Positions 24,001 to 28,710 of a stretch of 64,000 nucleotides of DNA are shown here, piece by piece. Under the pieces are notes generated by a model that worked only from the letters and a program-made list of their open reading frames with translations, was not told where the DNA came from and ran no database searches. This DNA comes from Pseudomonas sp. QS1027. GTDB taxonomy: Bacteria; Pseudomonadota; Gammaproteobacteria; Pseudomonadales; Pseudomonadaceae. Made by a program: the position numbers and the translations under genes. Positions within the stretch are counted from its first letter, which is position 1. Each line of letters starts with the position of its first letter. The DNA is taken from assembly GCF_002814235.1 (NCBI RefSeq), contig NZ_PHSU01000014.1, forward strand, positions 1-64,000, in the 5' to 3' direction.

Positions 24001-25461
24001 CTGGCCGGCTGGTCGTTCGGCGGGGTCTTGGCTTATGAGATCGCCATCCAGCTGGTTGGCCTCGACGAGGAAGTGGAGTTCGTCGGCCTGATCGACACCT
24101 ATCTGCCGCGCCTGGTGGATCAGGGTCGGGCCCGCTGGAATCCGGACAATGCCCACAGACAGCATCTGCTGGAACACTGCGAGCGGTTCTGGGCGGGGCG
24201 CGTGGAATCTGCGGATGTCCTGGCGCGGCTGGAGGCGTTGCGTGCGCAACTGCAGTCCTTCGATTTCGAAGGCCTGCTGCAACGCTGCCGCGAACAGGGC
24301 GTGCTGCCGCCGGAGCTCGATGTCTACGGGACCCAGGATCTTTGGCAGTACCTGGATCGCGAAGTCGCCCACGGTCATGCCCAGGCTCATTACACGGTGT
24401 ACGCCAACAGCGTGCCGGTACATCTGTTTACCGCCACCGAGCGGGCCCATGATGCACCGGCCCACAGCGGCTACCTGGGTTGGGACGACGTGCTGCCGCT
24501 GAGCCAGTTGCACAGCATCAAGGTGCCGGGCGATCACCAGAGCCTGATGCAGGCACCACATATCGAAGGCCTGGGGCAGGCGATCAACACGGCACTGGCC
24601 GGCCTGGCCGGGCGTCCGTTGCCGCCTCGCGGTACCCACCAGCCGTTGCTGACGATCCAGGGCGGGCGCGGCGATCACACGCCGGTGTTCTGCGTCCCGG
24701 GGGCCGGCGACAGTGTCACGGGCTTTATCAGCCTGACCGATGCATTCGGTCCGCACTGGCCGATCCATGGCCTGCAACCCCGCGGGCTGGACGGCCGTAC
24801 GGTGCCGTACAGCCTGGTGGAAACCGCCGCCGAGGCCTATCTGCAGGCAATCGACAGCGTGCAGCCAAACGGGCCGGTGCATCTGCTCGGTCACTCCTTC
24901 GGTGGCTGGGTGGTCTTCGAAATGGCCCAGCGCCTGGCGGCACGGGGTCGTGAGGTGGCTTCACTGACCTTGATCGACAGCGAGTCGCCGGGAGGCAATG
25001 GCGTGGTAGGTAAACCCTATACGGCAATGGGTGTGCTGGAGCGCCTGATCGAGACCATGCAACTGGCCGCCGGCAAGTCGCTGGAAGTCGACCGGGCGGC
25101 CTTCGCCGCGCAGGACGATGCCGGCCAGATGCGCTTGCTGCATGCCGGGATGGTGCGCGTCGGGTTGTTGCCGCAGCGTTCGGCGACGGACTCGATGCGT
25201 GGGCCGGCACGGGCCTTCGGTACGGCCTTGCGGACCCGTTATCAACCGTCGTCGATCTACACCGGGCCGGTTCGCCTGGTGCTGGCCGACGACCCGGTAC
25301 TGGATGCGGCAGGCAACCAGCGCGAGCAGCAGGCGATGGTCGACGGCTGGCGTCGTTGTGCACCGGATCTCACCGTCTGGCGTGGGCCGGGCAACCATTT
25401 CACGCTCCTCAAGGCGCCTCATGTGCAGCATCTGGCGAGTTGGTGGCGATCCCATCAATAA
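1..25461 (+). CDS. Nonribosomal peptide synthetase, terminal part (5' partial), 8 modules plus tandem thioesterases
   Basis: The reading frame is open from base 1, so the gene begins upstream. It makes the C-terminal part of a lipopeptide in the cytoplasm. Order seen: partial A1-T1 (to ~1140), then C-A-T modules with carrier GGHSLLA motifs near 1024, 4250, 7508, 10768, 13988, 17190, 20380 and 23617. C2, C3, C4, C5 and C8 are dual epimerisation/condensation domains (extended motif such as HHLSAVAGD near 1333). C6 and C7 are LCL type (SFAQQRLWF; HHIVSDG near 14560, HHIISDG near 17765). Pocket residues read by eye: A1 DLYNNALTY (Ala-like), A2 DAWFLGNVV (Leu), A3 and A4 DFWNIGMVH (Thr), A5 DLYNNALTY, A6 DLEHNTTVS (Dab), A7 DVWHMSLVD (Ser), A8 unassigned. 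Two thioesterases end the protein (GWSFGG near 24007, GHSFGG near 24891). Dual domains predict D configuration for residues 1-4 and 7 of this part. The pattern agrees with peptin-type lipopeptides. Family is certain; individual substrates are predictions. Confidence 0.96.
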   Translation, partial: SLNFDLAVYECFAPLTSGGSIDVVKNVLELQHGEHDIGLINTVPSALKALLEVDGLPESVHTVNVAGEALKRSLVESLFEKTGVQRLCNLYGPSETTTYSSWVSMDREDGFAPHIGKPVGNTQFYLLDEQQQPVPLGVPGEIYIGGAGVARGYLNRDDLTAERFLQDPFATTPNARMYRTGDLGRYLADGNIEYLGRNDDQVKIRGFRIELGEIDARLAKHPAVHEAVVTAREDIPGDKRLVAYYTLADGHTSVEIDSLRRHLQEKLPEYMVPAIYVVLDKLPLTPNGKLDRKALPAPDSDALVRRGYEAPQGETEIALAQIWADLLKVEQVGRHDHFFELGGHSLLAVSLIGRMRQAGLSADVQVLFGQPTLAALAAAVGGGHEISVPANLIAEGCERITPDMLPLANLDQAAIDRIVASVPGGVANVQDIYPLAPLQEGILYHHLSAVAGDPYVLHMMFTVQDRQRLDDFAQALQQVIDRHDTLRTSVLWEGLDEPVQVVWRQARLQCEAVELDSGAGDAAGQLKERFDSRHSRLDVTRAPLMQLVFARDEAEQRWVAMLRFHHMALDHTTLEVVRHEIQAYLLGQAEQLGSPVPYRNYVAQARLGLSREEHEVFFRDMLGDVDEPTLPFGLREVQGDGQQIEEASQVLASSLSLRLRTRARQLGVSAASLHHLAWARVMGALSGKSDVVFGTVLMGRMQGGEGSERALGMFINTLPLRVAVGEEGVRAGVKATHARLTALLGHEYASLALAQRCSGVAAPTPLFSGLLNYRHSASEHVSEQAVQAWQGIEILGSEERSNYPLTLSVDDLGEDFALSVLAPEAIGAQRICDYMHTALVNLADALEQAPLTPLSALSVVPAAERQLLLEDFNHSTAAYPAELTIARQFEAQVLATPDALAVVHEGQALSYAELNRQANQLAHHLRGLGVQPDDRVAISARRSLDMLVGLVAILKSGAGYVPIDPSHPAERLAYLLRDSAPRVLLTQAELLGRLPVQDVPVLLLDGESRRAAGVDAQPQSNPDIATPSSLAYVIYTSGSTGEPKGVMVEHRQLSNLVSWHCQAFALEAGSQTSSVAGFGFDAMAWEVWPALCVGATLHLPPATAGSEDVDGLLAWWLAQPLDVSFLPTPIAEYAFSQSLQHPTLRTLLIGGDRLRQFPQGQRFALINNYGPTETTVVATSGLIDEHAATLHIGKPVANTRVYLLDEQLRPVPLGVPGELYIGGASVARGYLNRAALTAERFLKDPFSSDPEARMYKTGDLARWLADGNLDYLGRNDDQVKIRGLRIELGEIETRLASHPQIQEAVVLAREDHPGDKRLVAYYSSADATLEIDTLRAYLQTQLPDYMVPSAYVALDSFPLTANGKIDRRALPAPDLAALVSRAYEAPQGDIEITLARLWADVLKVERVGRHDHFFELGGHSLLAVNLIGRMRQVGLAADVRVLFGQPTLASLAASVGAVSDLAVPANGIAADCQRITPDMLPLISLDQATIDRVVATVPGGAANVQDIYPLAPLQEGILYHHLSAEQGDPYVLQSQFAFDSRARLNDFAQALQAVIDRHDILRTSMHWESLDEPLQVVWRHAELSSEEVHLDPRVGDIAEQLQGLFDPRQVRLDVRQAPMLRLVFALDTANQRWLATLLFHHMVLDHTALDQVKQEMQAWLLGQTDQLGVSVPYRNYVAQARLGVSEQAHEAFFKDMLGDIDEPTLPFGLQDVQGDGHAIEQAHLALDAGLSQRLRVQARQFGVSAASLVHLAFAQVLGRVSGREQVVFGTVLFGRMQAGEGAERALGMFINTLPLRVDLGEREVREGVKATHARLTALLGHEHASLALAQRCSGVVAPAPLFSALLNYRHSSAVVTEQGQSAWQGMQALAGEERTNYPLTVNVDDLGDGFYFTTLVAAAIGAQRVCGYLQTALDGLVQALEQAPQTPLHAVSILPLAEREQLLDHWNQSGQDYAADALIHQQFEARAEDRPEAVALVYQDESLSYGELNARANQVAHRLLALGVRPDDRVAICVERGPAMIVGLLGILKSGAGYVPLDPAYPRERLAYTLGDSAPVALLSQHSVQEALPAVQVPVINLDDADLQDESVRNPQVPGLTAAHLAYVIYTSGSTGLPKGVMVEHRNVARLFSATEEWFGFNEQDVWALFHSFAFDFSVWEIWGALLHGGRLLIVPQLVSRSPEDCYNLLCSAGVTVLNQTPSAFRQLIAAQGENGQPHSLRQVIFGGEALDTALLKPWYARDLNAATQLVNMYGITETTVHVTYYPLQAEDAQRLGASPIGKRIPDLQLYVLDARREPVPVGVVGELYVGGAGVARGYLNRAELSAERFLDNPFSREANARMYRTGDLGRWLADGSLEYLGRNDEQVKIRGFRIELGEIEAQLSACEGVRDALVLVREDEPGDKRLVAYVIGAAGVELDAAQLREQLRQSLADYMLPSAFVSLESFPLTANGKLDRKALPAPDRSAVASRGYEAPEGDIEIAIARIWQDLLQLDQVGRHDHFFELGGHSLLAVKLIERMRQVNLSADVRVLFGQPTLSALAAAVGGKHEVEVPANLIPEGCERITPDMLPLVSLSQDDIDRVIAGVPGGLANVQDIYALAPLQEGILYHHLAAAQGDPYLQYAMFAFDSLERLHSFAQALQGVVARHDILRTSVFWESLDAPVQVVWREATLGLERLELDPANGEVVEQLRERLDPRHTRLDIRQAPMMRIGYARDPLNNRWVGMLLFHHLVDDATSLRILCGEIEAHMLDRQAELPPSVPYRNYVAQAWLGVSREEHEAFFRDMLGDIEEPTLPFGLQDVQGDGHAIEEVRQRVDDNLSRRLRLQARQLGVSAASLYHLAWGRVLGVVADKDDVVFGTVLLGRLQGGAGADRALGMFINTLPLRVALGEQGVRSGLKATHARLSGLLAHEHASLVLAQRCSGVAASTPLFSSLLNYRQIGDTNVTDQALAAWEGIQALDGEERTNYPLTLSVDDLGEGFNLTVMAEGQIGAERVCGYMHCALENLVQALEQAPDTALGAINILPSGERQQLLESWNTPHALYADDALIHRTFEAWVVAQPEAVALQYEGRTLTYGELNARANQVAHHLLGLGVRPDDRVAICVERGLEMIVGLLGILKAGAGYVPIDPAYPAERIAYQLQDSAPVAVLADAAGLALLDTFDGPRVDLRSPALQAQSSSNPRVSGLSPHHLAYVIYTSGSTGLPKGVMVEHRNVARLFSATQSWFEFNEQDVWALFHSFAFDFSVWEIWGALLHGGRLLVVPQLVSRSPEDCYALLCNAGVTVLNQTPSAFRQLLNAQGESDLRHSLRQVIFGGEALETGILKPWYARVANAGTQLVNMYGITETTVHVTYCPLVAADAQRAGVSPIGVRIPDLQLYVLDSRREPVPVGVVGELYVGGAGVARGYLNRVELTAERFLANPFSKDPQARLYKTGDLGRWMADGSLDYLGRNDDQVKIRGFRIELGEIEAALAACEGVREAVVLAREDEPGDKRLVAYVIATPGQEVLAAELRAQLLLSLADYMVPSAFVALDAFPLTTNGKLNRKALPAPDAQALVRRDYAAPEGAVEIAIAQIWQSLLQLEQVGRHDHFFELGGHSLLAVKLIERMRQVGLAADVRVLFSQPTLAALAAAVGGHQEVRIPDNLIAPGCERITPDMLPLADLDQAAIDRIVASVPGGVANVQDIYALAPLQEGILYHHLAAHEGDPYVLQVLFAFDNRERLGGFAEALQSVVDRHDILRTSVVWEGLDQPVQVVWRTAQLVLEEVTVDPAAGDVLEHLHERFDPRHYRLDIGQAPLMRIAYAQDMANQRWVGMLLFHHMALDHTALEVVVQEMQASLQGLGGQLPAPVPYRNHVAQARLGVSQQEHEAFFREMLGDIDEPTLPYGIQDVQGDGSGVDEARQVLDSGLSLRLRSRARQLGVSAASLVHLAWAQVVGRVSGREEVVFGTVLMGRMQGGEGTDRALGMFINTLPLRLSVGAQGALAGVKATHGRLSTLLGHEHASLSLAQRCSGVPSSLPLFSTLLNYRHSASGVASSEALSAWQGIQTLSMEERTNYPLCLNVDDLGDDFMLTTQAVGQIGAARVGGYMQAALASLVEALEQRPQAALNSLSILPDGEREQLLVGFNDTALEYPQAQTVHGLFEAQVQCTPDAQAVVHGEQRLTYRELNEQANRLAHTLRKQGVQPDSRVGICVERGVEMVVGLLAILKAGGGYVPLDPAYPVERIAYMLQDSAPAAVLVQSATQDLLAGVSVPLINLDQDTWQDESVQNPEVPGLNSAHLAYLIYTSGSTGLPKGVMIEHRNTVNFLAWAHAAFDGSALSKTLFSTSLNFDLAVYECFAPLTSGGSIEVVKNVLELQQGEHDIGLINTVPSALKALLEVGGVPESVHTINVAGEALKRSLVETLFEQTGVQRLCNLYGPSETTTYSSWVAMDREDGFAPHIGKPVGNTRFYLLDEHQQPVPLGVPGEIYIGGAGVARGYLNRDDLTAERFLKDPFSQDASARMYRTGDLGRYLPDGNIEYLGRNDDQVKIRGFRIELGEIDARLAKHPAVHEAVVMAREDVPGDKRLVAYYTLSAEHTSVDIDSLRLHLQEQLPEYMVPAAYVLLEALPLTPNGKLDRKALPAPDLEAVISRGYEAPQGDIEIALAQLWQALLGLSRVGRHDQFFELGGHSLLAMRLISQIRQRLGVEVGLASLFAHPELTALAQVIAQAGRSTLPEIVPVARDQAWPLSFAQQRLWFLAQMEGASAAYHMPAGLSLRGSLDRVALQQALERIVARHEGLRTTFILGDDEQPLQRIASADAGFSLQLHDLQGLAAAEEKLQVLASEEAVQAFDLEQGPLIRGRLIRMAEDHHVLLLTMHHIVSDGWSIAVLTRELAALYAAFSQGQDDPLAPLALHYLDYAVWQRRWLSGELLQKQCGYWQHALAEAPALLMLPTDRVRPAQQDYAGASLPVAFDENLTRGLKALGQRHGTTLYMTVMSAWAALLGRLAGQDDVVIGSPVANRMRSEVEGLIGLFVNTLAIRVDLSEQPTTESLLARVKTATLGAQAHQDLPFEQVVEVIKPVRSLSHSPVFQAMLTWQDMGGGDFALGDLQLEGLGASQTLAKFDISLDLGEAQGRLLGSLEYATALFDEGTMVRYLGYFQRLLEAMVADDSQVLERVPLLDAGEREHLLVSLNATEVPYPQDSTIHQLFEEQVRAQPEAIAVAFQTQRLSYAELNRQANRLAHHLIGLGIGPDDRVAICVERGVEMMVGLLGVLKAGAAYVPLDPAYPAERLAYMIEDSKPSALLAQRALQSHLPALAMPLVLLDDDQRQGFAERDDNPVVKNLGVRNLAYVIYTSGSTGNPKGVMIEHRGLVNYSVDAARLFGLTATDTVLQQNTLNFDLSVEEIFPALLAGATLAPSREIFGSEGSENHGIRPTFLHMTAAHWHTLAAEWHSQPQVAAQRLEGVRLINVTGDALSAQKLKLWDEVRPAHTRLINTYGPTEATVSCTAAYVSHDAVAGSEGSGNATIGKPMANTRIYLLDAHQQPVPYGVAGEIFIGGDGVARGYLNLEQVNAERFLVDPFSTSPDARMYKTGDLARYMADGRIEYLGRNDFQVKVRGFRIELGEIEARLGGCTGVKEAAVIAREDRPGEKRLVAYVVAQPEVHLDAAGLRAELAPQLAEYMLPSAFVILDALPLTPNRKLDRKALPAPADDAFASREHVAPQGATETALAQIWQNLLNLQQVGRHDHFFDLGGHSLLAMRLISQVRQRLGVELSLADIFAQPELAALAQVLAQAAGSRQPPIVPVSRDQALPLSFAQQRLWFLAQLDGGSSAYHIPAGLRLRGSLDRIALKRALDRIVARHESLRTTFVQLQGHDAEQRIAPADIGFNLQLHVLAGQAEAEEELLSIAAEEARESFDLLRGPLVRGRLVRMADDDHVLLVTLHHIISDGWSAGVLTRELGVLYEAFRQGAEDPLPALPVQYADYAVWQRNWLSGEVLQQQGQYWQQALTGAPVLLALPSDRPRPAQQDYSGHLLGLALDADLTRGLKSLSQRQGTTLFMTVMAAWAAVLSRLSGQDDVVIGTPAANRLRTEVEDLIGFFVNTLAVRVEVSAALSVETLLQQVKRQTLAAQANQDLPFEQVVEVVRPQRSLSHSPIFQAMLSWQNTEDVDLALGDMTLQGVGVTSRTAKFDVLLDMTEVGDRLFGTLEYATALFDESTMQRCLGYLEAMLRGMAADERALVAEIPLLDDEQRQQLLEGFNDTGVDYPQDLTLHGLFETRVAISGDAVAVVDEKGSLTYDALNRQANRIAHRLIGLGIGPDDRVAICVDRSLEMVAGLMGILKAGAAYVPLDPDYPIDRLTYMLENCAPAVVLTQEALRAVLPASNVPVLLLDPEYAEHEGFLAQPDSNPLRAEVRPEHLAYVIYTSGSTGQPKGVMNEHRGVVNRLLWMQDEYGLDASDSVLQKTPFSFDVSVWEFFWPLFNGARLVMARPGGHRDPGYLRKVIREQNITTLHFVPSMLDLFLAHGEAGGSGLLRVMCSGEALPGHLVRRFKQQLPEVGLFNLYGPTEAAVDVTAWDCAGPLDETPDNTPIGKPVANTRIYLLDASRQPVPLGVAGELYIGGVQVARGYLNRPELSAERFLDDPFTAGRMYRTGDLGRYLPDGTVEYLGRNDDQVKIRGFRIELGEIEARLAAYPGVKESVVLAREDNPGEKRLVAYITAQQPETVLEIESLRGHLQGALPEYMVPAAYVQLDALPLTPNGKLDRKALPAPDGAALISREYEAPQGEVESVLAQLWAELLKVERVGRHDNFFELGGHSLLAVTLIERMRQVGLSADVRVLFGQPSLSALAAAVGGSTEIVVPANLIAEGCTHITPDLLPLVSLTQAQIDRVVATVPGGAANVQDIYPLAPLQEGILYHHLAAEQGDPYVQQALFYLEDRVRLLAFVDAFEGVIGRHDILRTAVLWEGLDEPLQVVLRQAPMVLEELTFASADGDIDSQLRGHFDPLHYRLDVRQAPLLRLACAYDAAQQRWVALLLFHHMALDHTALDVVRHEMQAYLLGQQDQLGAAVPYRNYVAQARLGVSQESHEAFFREMLGDVDESTLPFGLDDVQGDGSAIDQAHRVVDEALSLRLRQCARQLGVSAASLHHLAWAQVVGGLSGREDVVFGTVLMGRMQGGEGADRALGMFINTLPLRVEVGAQGARAGVRATHARLSALLGHEHASLALAQRCSGVVAPAPLFSALLNYRHSGGQLDNQAQAAWSGIESLGGDEWTNYPLSLSIDDLGEAFVLTAQVLAEIGAQRICGYMHAALENLVEALERTPEMPLHDLSILPLAERRQLLLDFNRTERAYPHGQLIHQLFEAHAAARPEAIAVRQGELTVSYGELDTRANALAHSLREQGVVPGTRVAILLDRSIDLLASLLATLKCGAAYLALDRLAPEERVRFMLEDSEAIVLLTRSDLSAPEGTPRLNLDTLEPVTLAVNQAPPALEDNTAGDTPACIIYTSGSTGQPKGVIVSHNGLARLVQDNGYYDFSPEDRVAFSSNPAFDASSPEIWGALLNGGQSVIVEHQVLLEPTAFARLLQRSEVTVLITSTALFNLYAGLIPEALAGLRMVMCGGERADPASFRRVREHSSTVRLFNGYGPTEATTCASRYEVFDVLPGTLGLPIGQPNANVRIYVLNARREPVPVGVVGEMYIGGAGVALGYLNRPEMTAERFSDDSFAEHLGGRLYRTGDLARWLPDGNLEYLARNDGQVKIRGFRVELGEIETCLHHCAGVRNAVVVAREDSPGDKYLVAYYTVLPDGEVPEPETLRAQLAADLPEYMVPGICIRLDALPLTLNGKVDVRALPAPEAEQFATHAFEAPHGDLESRLAQVWAEVLDLERVGRHDNFFALGGHSLLAVRLVSQLTLAGLPVSLAELFQHASVAALAVLLDSRSGDVRSDDQVIAVRTTGQQRPLFLVHEFTGLDLYFPTLGQHIDSDIPVYGLPGVALGQTQLQTMECLATRLLQLMRTVQPQGPYRLAGWSFGGVLAYEIAIQLVGLDEEVEFVGLIDTYLPRLVDQGRARWNPDNAHRQHLLEHCERFWAGRVESADVLARLEALRAQLQSFDFEGLLQRCREQGVLPPELDVYGTQDLWQYLDREVAHGHAQAHYTVYANSVPVHLFTATERAHDAPAHSGYLGWDDVLPLSQLHSIKVPGDHQSLMQAPHIEGLGQAINTALAGLAGRPLPPRGTHQPLLTIQGGRGDHTPVFCVPGAGDSVTGFISLTDAFGPHWPIHGLQPRGLDGRTVPYSLVETAAEAYLQAIDSVQPNGPVHLLGHSFGGWVVFEMAQRLAARGREVASLTLIDSESPGGNGVVGKPYTAMGVLERLIETMQLAAGKSLEVDRAAFAAQDDAGQMRLLHAGMVRVGLLPQRSATDSMRGPARAFGTALRTRYQPSSIYTGPVRLVLADDPVLDAAGNQREQQAMVDGWRRCAPDLTVWRGPGNHFTLLKAPHVQHLASWWRSHQ

Positions 25462-25525
25462 CTCGGTTTCTTCAAGCCCGGCGGTGGGTCCGTCGGGTCA
25501 ACCCTCAACACATTCGTGGCTTTCT

Positions 25526-26683
25526 ATGAAAAAGTTGAAGTTTCGCAAAGTGGTAATAGTGGTGGTGCTGCTGGTTCTGGCGGCAATTATTTTCTACAGC
25601 GTGCAAGCCCCGGCAAAACCGCCGGAGTACCTGACCGCCAAGGTCGAACGCGCGGATATCGAGAACTCCGTGCTGGCCAGCGGGGTACTGCAAGGTATCA
25701 AGCAGGTCGATGTCGGTGCGCAGGTCTCGGGCCAGCTCAAGTCGCTGAAGGTCAAGCTGGGCGACAAGGTCTCCCAGGGCCAGTGGCTGGCGGAAATCGA
25801 TCCGGTGGTGCTGCAGAACGCCCTGCGCCAGACGCAGGTCAATGAAGAGAACCTGATCGCGCAGAAACAGGCGGCCGCCTCGCAACTCAAGGATGCCAAG
25901 TCCACCTACGAGCGCTACAAGCTGCTGCGCGAGGACGATGCGATTTCCAAACAGGACTTCGAGACCGCGCAGTCGAACTTCGAGGTCAAGGGGGCCAACC
26001 TGCTGTCGCTGGAAGCGCAGGTCAGGGACGCACGGATCCAGGTCGAGACCGCCCGGATCAATCTGGGCTACACCCGTATCGTCGCTCCGATCAACGGTGA
26101 TGTGGTGGGCATCGTGACCCAGGAAGGCCAGACCGTGATCGCCAGCCAGTTGACCCCGGTCATCCTCAAGCTCGCTGACCTGGACACCATGACCATCAAG
26201 GCCCAGGTATCCGAAGCCGACGTGATTCACATTGTCCCGGGCCAGGAGGTGTATTTCACCATCCTCGGTGACGCCGACAAACGTTATTACGCCAAGCTGC
26301 GCGGCACTGAGCCGGCGCCGCAGAACTTCCTCGATGCCCAGGCCACCGGCGCCAGCAAGCAGAACACCGCAGTGTTCTATAACGCGTTGTTCGATGTGCC
26401 GAACCCGGATCATCGCCTGCGCATTTCCATGACCGCCCAGGTGCATATCGTCCGTGACCAGGCCAAGACCGTGCTGACGGTGCCGGTGGCGGCACTGGGT
26501 GACAAGAACCAGGACGGTACATTCCCGGTACGGGTGGTGGACGACCAGGGCCAGGCGCAGACCCGCAATGTGCAGACCGGCATCAACAACAATGTGCGGG
26601 TCGAGATCAAGAGTGGCCTGGCCGAGGGTGACAAGGTCGTGATCGGCGAGCCGTCGGCAACACCCGCGGTAGCGGGAGCCTGA
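25526..26683 (+). CDS. macA: MacA-like periplasmic adaptor (HlyD family) of a lipopeptide exporter
   Basis: A 385-residue membrane fusion protein. The N-terminus MKKLKFRKVV followed by a hydrophobic stretch to about residue 25 is an inner-membrane anchor. Then come a biotinyl-lipoyl half (VGAQVSGQLKSLKV), a long alpha-helical hairpin (about residues 90-175), the second lipoyl half (APINGDVVGIV) and a beta-barrel ending in a region rich in Val and Gly. It bridges MacB to an outer-membrane channel. The ATG at 25526 is chosen because it gives the usual MacA length and places the anchor at the N-terminus; the frame is open farther upstream inside the NRPS. It begins 64 bases after the NRPS stop and ends two bases before macB, so the three genes are probably one operon. 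MacAB next to the last synthetase gene is the usual layout in Pseudomonas cyclic-lipopeptide loci. Confidence 0.92.
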   Translation: MKKLKFRKVVIVVVLLVLAAIIFYSVQAPAKPPEYLTAKVERADIENSVLASGVLQGIKQVDVGAQVSGQLKSLKVKLGDKVSQGQWLAEIDPVVLQNALRQTQVNEENLIAQKQAAASQLKDAKSTYERYKLLREDDAISKQDFETAQSNFEVKGANLLSLEAQVRDARIQVETARINLGYTRIVAPINGDVVGIVTQEGQTVIASQLTPVILKLADLDTMTIKAQVSEADVIHIVPGQEVYFTILGDADKRYYAKLRGTEPAPQNFLDAQATGASKQNTAVFYNALFDVPNPDHRLRISMTAQVHIVRDQAKTVLTVPVAALGDKNQDGTFPVRVVDDQGQAQTRNVQTGINNNVRVEIKSGLAEGDKVVIGEPSATPAVAGA

Positions 26684-26685
26684 CC

Positions 26686-28647
26686 ATGAGCAGACCCCTG
26701 CTGGAACTCAAGGGCATTACCCGTCGTTTCGTCGCCGGTGAGAAGGACTTCATCGCGCTCAATGACATCAACCTGACGATCAATGCCGGCGAGCTGGTGG
26801 CGATTACCGGCGCCTCGGGCTCCGGCAAGTCGACCCTGATGAACGTGCTCGGTTGCCTGGATCACGCCAACAGCGGCAGCTACAAGGTCGACGGGCGTGA
26901 AACCAGCACCCTCAGCGACGATGAGCTGGCGGAGTTGCGCCGCGATCACTTCGGCTTCATTTTCCAGCGCTATCACCTGTTGCCGCACCTGGGGGCGACC
27001 CACAACGTCGAAATGCCGGCGGTCTATGCCGGCACCGGCGAGACCAAGCGCTACAGTCGCGCCCAGGAACTGCTGGTACGCCTGGGCCTGGGGGGGCACC
27101 TGGAACATCGGCCGAGCCAGTTATCGGGCGGTCAACAACAGCGGGTCAGTATCGCCCGGGCGTTGATGAACGGCGGCGAAATCATCCTCGCCGACGAACC
27201 CACCGGGGCCCTGGACAGCGTCAGCGGCAAGGAGGTGATGAAGATCCTGCTGGAGCTCAACAGCGCCGGGCACACGGTGATCCTGGTGACCCACGATGAA
27301 AAGGTCGCGGCCCATGCCGAGCGCATCATCGAGATGCGCGACGGCGAGATCATCGCCGATCGGGTCAACGCCAATCGCCCGCTGGTCAACGAAAAGGCCA
27401 CCGAGCGCCTGCCGGCCAAGCCCAAGCAGGGCAACCGGCTGATGGCCAGCCTGGCGCTGTTCCAGGAGGCCTTCGTGATGGCCTGGGTGGCGCTGATCTC
27501 GCACCGTATGCGCACCTTGCTGACCATGCTCGGGATCATTATCGGCATCACGTCGGTGGTGTCGATCGTGGCCATTGGCGAAGGGGCCAAGCGCTATGTG
27601 CTTAAAGACATCCAGGCCATCGGCAGCAACACCATCGAGATCTTCCCCGGCAGTGACTTTGGCGACAACAAGGCGGGGTCCATCGAGACCCTGGCCCTGT
27701 CCGATGTCGCGGCCTTGAGCGGCTTGTACTATATCGACAGTGCCTCGCCGAACATCGGCCGCAACCTGTTGGTGCGCTACCGCAACCTCGATGTGACGGC
27801 GACGGTCAGTGGGGTCAGCCCGAGTTACTTCCAGGTGCGCGGCACCAAGATCGGCTCGGGGGTGTCCTTCACCAAGGACGACGCCAGGCGCCAGGCCCAG
27901 GTGGTGGTGATCGACTACAACACCCGCACCCGCCTGTTCGGCCCGACGGTGGACCCGCTGGGCCAGGTGATCCTGGTGGATAACCTGCCGTGTACGGTGA
28001 TCGGCGTGACCGAGGACAAGAAGAACATCTTCAACACCAGCAAGAACCTGAATATCTGGATGCCTTACGAAACCGCGGCGGGTCGGGTGCTGGGCCAGAG
28101 CTTCCTGGACAGCATCACCGTGCGGATCAAGGACGGCCAGCCGAGCAAGGTGGTCGAGGACAACGTCAGCAAGCTGATGGAGAAGCGCCACGGGACCAAG
28201 GACTTCTTCACCTACAACCTCGACAGCGTGATGCAGACGGTACAGAAGACCAGTCAGTCGCTGGCCTTGCTGTTGTCGTTGATCGCGGTGATTTCGCTGG
28301 CGGTGGGGGGTATTGGGGTGATGAACATCATGCTGGTGTCGGTGACCGAACGGACCCGAGAGATCGGTATCCGCATGGCCGTGGGGGCACGTCAGTCGGA
28401 CATTCGCCAGCAGTTCCTGGTGGAGGCGGTGATGGTCTGCCTGATCGGCGGGGTGATCGGCATCAGCCTGTCATTCGGTATCGGCTATGTGTTTTCGCTG
28501 CTGGTCAAGGAATGGCAGATGGTGTTCTCGGTGAGCTCGATTGTCACCGCGTTCATCTGTTCGACGCTGATCGGTATCGTGTTTGGGTTTGTGCCGGCAC
28601 GCAACGCCGCCCGGCTTGATCCGATCGAGGCGTTGGCGCGGGATTAA
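26686..28647 (+). CDS. macB: MacB-like ABC transporter (ATPase fused to permease)
   Basis: A 653-residue fusion. The N-terminal ATPase domain has Walker A (GASGSGKST, about residues 42-50), the ABC signature LSGGQQQRVS and Walker B IILADEP followed by the H-loop THDE. A linker leads to the first membrane segment (LLTMLGIIIGITSVVSIVAI, about residue 285), a large periplasmic domain and a C-terminal FtsX-type permease with three segments and the motif RTREIGIRMAVGAR. MacB uses ATP to drive substrate from the periplasm through MacA and an outer-membrane channel; in Pseudomonas lipopeptide loci it exports the lipopeptide. Start ATG lies two bases after the macA stop. A strong terminator follows directly, so macB is the last gene of the NRPS operon. 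No outer-membrane partner is encoded beside it; the NodT-like protein at 30380 or a chromosomal TolC could serve. Confidence 0.95.
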   Translation: MSRPLLELKGITRRFVAGEKDFIALNDINLTINAGELVAITGASGSGKSTLMNVLGCLDHANSGSYKVDGRETSTLSDDELAELRRDHFGFIFQRYHLLPHLGATHNVEMPAVYAGTGETKRYSRAQELLVRLGLGGHLEHRPSQLSGGQQQRVSIARALMNGGEIILADEPTGALDSVSGKEVMKILLELNSAGHTVILVTHDEKVAAHAERIIEMRDGEIIADRVNANRPLVNEKATERLPAKPKQGNRLMASLALFQEAFVMAWVALISHRMRTLLTMLGIIIGITSVVSIVAIGEGAKRYVLKDIQAIGSNTIEIFPGSDFGDNKAGSIETLALSDVAALSGLYYIDSASPNIGRNLLVRYRNLDVTATVSGVSPSYFQVRGTKIGSGVSFTKDDARRQAQVVVIDYNTRTRLFGPTVDPLGQVILVDNLPCTVIGVTEDKKNIFNTSKNLNIWMPYETAAGRVLGQSFLDSITVRIKDGQPSKVVEDNVSKLMEKRHGTKDFFTYNLDSVMQTVQKTSQSLALLLSLIAVISLAVGGIGVMNIMLVSVTERTREIGIRMAVGARQSDIRQQFLVEAVMVCLIGGVIGISLSFGIGYVFSLLVKEWQMVFSVSSIVTAFICSTLIGIVFGFVPARNAARLDPIEALARD

Positions 28648-28651
28648 GAAG

Positions 28652-28687
28652 AAGGGCCCGTCGTTTGCACGACGGGCCCTTTTTTTG
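28652..28687 (+). terminator. Rho-independent terminator after macB
   Basis: A GC-rich perfect stem (AGGGCCCGTCGT paired with ACGACGGGCCCT, loop of four) is followed by seven T residues. It begins five bases after the macB stop and should end the NRPS-macAB transcript. The stem is symmetrical but the matching A-run on the other side is only weak, so it probably acts mainly on the plus strand. Confidence 0.93.
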
Positions 28688-28710
28688 ATAGTTCAGGGTG
28701 ACGCTGATCA

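Noticed and set aside
1..25461. Repeated DNA as possible insertion sequences or a CRISPR array
   Set aside because: The repeats are module-sized and in frame, with NRPS motifs; no transposase, terminal repeats or short spaced repeats are seen.
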